Made by a program: the position numbers and the translations under genes | The notes under the pieces: model-generated | The model's database searches: none | What the model was told of the DNA's origin: nothing | Seen by the model: only the letters and a program-made list of their open reading frames with translations | Source: Bacilli bacterium | GTDB taxonomy: Bacteria > Bacillota_I > Bacilli_A > RFN20 > CAG-288 | NCBI GenBank assembly: GCA_028707375.1 | Contig: JAQWCB010000045.1 | Coordinates: 1-7,297 of the forward strand | Reading direction: 5' to 3' | Length of the DNA: 7,297 bases | Shown: positions 5,547 through 7,297 of the stretch, one piece after another | Position numbering within the stretch: position 1 is the stretch's first letter | How the letters are laid out: every line of letters starts with the position of its first letter

Positions 5547-6884
5547 TTACTTTCCTACACAAAAGTTACTGAATATCTTTGTGTATATGTCTTCCATGGT
5601 TGAAGTATTCCCAAGCAATTCGTCCAAAATCTTACTCGCCTCAATAATTTTTATTTCCAATACATCAAGGGTTATATGTTTTCTTAAATCAACCTCGATG
5701 CTTTCAAGTGTCGCTATAAATTTATCCAATAAATCTATGTCTCTCACTGAAACAAAACCCGCATCCTCATGATTGGATATAGATAATTTATCATATAAAA
5801 GATGATATAGCTCATTCAGATTTTCATCTTCCTTCGAGATGGATATATCAGCGCTAGTATTATTTCCGTATAAATCTTTCTTTGTCGCAATAACAATTAG
5901 CGGCTTATTTTCAATCAGTTTCTTTAGCCCTAAATTCTCTATTCCGGTGGCTTTGTTTTCTTGATTCAATAAAACCAAAATTATATCCGCCCTTTGACAA
6001 ATTTCACGACTTTTCTCAATTCCAATTTTTTCAATTTCACCAGCATCATTTCTAATCCCTGCTGTATCAAAAAATTTAAAGATTATTCCATTTAACTCTT
6101 TTTCACCTTCAACAATATCTCGTGTTGTTCCTGGAATGTTTGTTACTATCGCTTTATCTTCTCCTAAAATCTTATTTAACAAAGTTGATTTTCCAACATT
6201 TGGTTCACCTATAATCGCTACTCTAACCCCGTTAAATAAGTACTTAGACTGCTGAGAATTAGTCTGTTTTTCCTTGGCTTTTATTATCAGCTTAGGAACC
6301 AGTTGCCTCGTTGTTTCAATCAAATCGGTTTCATCATCGAATTCTGGATAATCAATGTTAACTTCAATTTGTGCCGCTAAAAGATTAAGACCTTCTTTCA
6401 TCTTTAATAAATCTTTTGTATTTTCTCCACCCAAGGTTTTAATTGCAAAATCCTTTGAGCGAATAGTGCGAGCGTTGACAACCTGATTGACTGCTTCCGC
6501 CTCGGTTAGATTCATTTTTCCATTATAATAGGCCTTGGCAGAAAACTCACCACCTTTTGCTAATCTCGCTCCATATTTTAAGCAGGTTTTGATGACTTGA
6601 TCAACAATAATTCGCGACCCGTGAAGATAGAATTCAACGGTATCTTCTCCGCAATACGCATGCTCCCCATCAAAGAAAATATAAAGAGCTCGATCGATGA
6701 GTGTATGCTTATCATTCTTGTCCATATAGATCCCGCCATAATTAGCCATACGACTTTCTATGTCCTTTTTTCTTACCATCTTAAAAAGAATTTTCTTAGC
6801 ATATTTACCCGAAACGCGGACGATAGAAACAGCTGATTTATATGGGGCTGTACACTCTGCAACAATTGTATCAAAAATAAACAT
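5547..6884 (-). CDS. mnmE: tRNA uridine-5-carboxymethylaminomethyl(34) synthesis GTPase
   Basis: MnmE (TrmE) works with MnmG to modify the wobble uridine of several tRNAs, using methylene-THF and GTP hydrolysis. At 445 residues it is near the family size. The N-terminal folate-binding domain includes [12 protein letters not shown] (79-90) and [21 protein letters not shown] (from 112). The inserted G domain has G1 GEPNVGKST (226-234), the K-loop/G2 region IPGTTRD (250-256), G3 DTAG (273-276), and G4 TKKD (334-337) instead of the common NKxD. The C-terminal FCVGK (441-445) holds the catalytic Cys442. The ATG has AAGAGG 5 bases upstream. It follows jag after a terminator and is followed by tatD, not by the usual mnmG. 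Confidence 0.97.
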   Translation of the reverse strand: MFIFDTIVAECTAPYKSAVSIVRVSGKYAKKILFKMVRKKDIESRMANYGGIYMDKNDKHTLIDRALYIFFDGEHAYCGEDTVEFYLHGSRIIVDQVIKTCLKYGARLAKGGEFSAKAYYNGKMNLTEAEAVNQVVNARTIRSKDFAIKTLGGENTKDLLKMKEGLNLLAAQIEVNIDYPEFDDETDLIETTRQLVPKLIIKAKEKQTNSQQSKYLFNGVRVAIIGEPNVGKSTLLNKILGEDKAIVTNIPGTTRDIVEGEKELNGIIFKFFDTAGIRNDAGEIEKIGIEKSREICQRADIILVLLNQENKATGIENLGLKKLIENKPLIVIATKKDLYGNNTSADISISKEDENLNELYHLLYDKLSISNHEDAGFVSVRDIDLLDKFIATLESIEVDLRKHITLDVLEIKIIEASKILDELLGNTSTMEDIYTKIFSNFCVGK

Positions 6885-6899
6885 AAGTACCTCTTACTT

Positions 6900-6905
6900 A
6901 TTATA
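6900..6905 (-). promoter_or_regulatory. Candidate -10 box before mnmE
   Basis: A perfect TATAAT on the minus strand lies between the jag terminator and mnmE, but no recognisable -35 occurs at 16-18 bases, where the terminator's T-run is. Initiation 6-7 bases downstream (near 6893) would cut into the AAGAGG ribosome site and leave a leader of about 9 bases. Either this is a weak or atypical promoter, or mnmE depends on read-through from jag. Confidence 0.3.
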
Positions 6906-6917
6906 TAGCATTTATGC

Positions 6918-6948
6918 AAAAAAAATCCTTCTAGAACAACTAGAAGGA
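6918..6948 (-). terminator. Intrinsic terminator after jag
   Basis: On the minus strand a perfect stem CCTTCTAG / CTAGAAGG, extendable by one T:A pair, closes a 5-base loop TTGTT. It is followed directly by eight T residues. It begins 6-7 bases after the jag stop and separates jag from the mnmE operon. Confidence 0.92.
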
Positions 6949-6954
6949 AAATTT

Positions 6955-7297
6955 TTATTTGGTTTCTTCGCCTATTTCTTTGCCTTTAGCCTCAAAAGCA
7001 TCATCAATATTATCAGTTTCATCATACTTAGGTACATAATTGACATACTGAATAGTAATATGTCTATCACGACCGGTTCCTACTGAAATAGTCTTAATGT
7101 GAACATCATCAGCTAAAGCGTTGTGAATTACTCTTCTTTCATCTGATGTCATCGGTGATAAATCAGCAGTGATCTTTGTTCTTTTTACCGTCTTAGCCAC
7201 TCTTTGTGCCAAGCCGATAATCTTTTCATATTCTTGATCTTTGTAAGTGTTAATATTGAGTAAGACACGATAGTGCTTGCCATATTTATTATAAAGA
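6955..7297 (-). CDS. jag: RNA-binding protein Jag/KhpB, C-terminal part (5' end beyond window)
   Basis: The last 113 residues of a KH-R3H protein are visible. The frame is open to the right edge of the window; a TTG near 7212 is an internal Leu codon, not a start. The visible part begins with the end of the KH domain, with VLLNINTYKD matching the usual strand after the Jag KH fold. The R3H domain follows: LAQRVAKTVKRT, LSPMTSDERRVIH with the R-x-x-x-H signature (RRVIH), and SVGTGRDRHITI. An acidic tail of about 30 residues ends the protein. Jag/KhpB binds RNA, forms a complex with KhpA in some Bacillota, and is linked to cell-division control. In relatives it is encoded between yidC and mnmE near oriC, which fits mnmE next door. 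Confidence 0.95.
   Translation of the reverse strand, partial: LYNKYGKHYRVLLNINTYKDQEYEKIIGLAQRVAKTVKRTKITADLSPMTSDERRVIHNALADDVHIKTISVGTGRDRHITIQYVNYVPKYDETDNIDDAFEAKGKEIGEETK

Noticed and set aside
6760..7086. 108-codon plus-strand open frame antisense to mnmE and jag
   Set aside because: It covers the 5' end of mnmE, the jag terminator and the R3H region of jag, all firmly identified on the other strand. Its hydrophobic look comes from reverse-complemented Lys/Glu codons.
1..7297. oriC or DnaA boxes, CRISPR arrays, insertion sequences, riboswitches
   Set aside because: No TTATCCACA-type box clusters, spaced direct repeats, transposase genes or recognisable aptamer folds were seen by reading both strands. 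The origin is inferred to be nearby, not in the window.

Overview
This is a low-GC bacterial window that uses the standard genetic code: every Trp codon checked is TGG and no gene is interrupted by an in-frame TGA. Gene content, strong AGGAGG-type ribosome binding sites, CCA-encoding tRNA genes, a B. subtilis-type parS site and a Bacillota lipoprotein signal all point to the Bacillota. A compact lineage of Bacilli (Erysipelotrichia-, RF39- or Acholeplasma-like, but not a code-4 mycoplasma) is the best inference; the species cannot be named from the window.

Layout. Positions 1-95 (minus strand) hold the first 31 codons of a lipoprotein gene with its ribosome binding site and a candidate promoter. 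A divergent tRNA operon follows on the plus strand: promoter 277-305, tRNA-Ala(GGC), elongator tRNA-Met(CAT), a second CAT tRNA that looks like tRNA-Ile2, and an intrinsic terminator at 606-635. From 637 to the right edge everything is on the minus strand. In transcription order it is jag/khpB (3' part), a strong intrinsic terminator, mnmE, tatD, rnmV, rsmA, ispE, prs and an alpha/beta-hydrolase esterase. mnmE-tatD-rnmV-rsmA are separated by 6 bases or overlap by 8 and 11 bases. ispE and prs each follow a gap of 53-59 bases with a candidate promoter. The esterase start overlaps the prs stop (ATGA).

How the genes fit together. Most genes serve RNA maturation and translation: Jag (RNA binding), MnmE (tRNA wobble U34), RNase M5 (5S rRNA), RsmA (16S rRNA dimethylation) and the tRNAs. 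IspE (isoprenoids) and Prs (PRPP) are core metabolism. The order joins two blocks that flank oriC separately in B. subtilis: jag-mnmE on one side and tatD-rnmV-ksgA-ispE-prs on the other. That implies an origin-proximal location. Consistent with this, a perfect 16-bp palindrome TGTTTCACGTGAAACA, matching the ParB/Spo0J parS consensus, lies inside rsmA at 3902-3917 and is translated as part of the enzyme. This embedded parS is the most notable signal. I see no new defence, mobile or CRISPR system.
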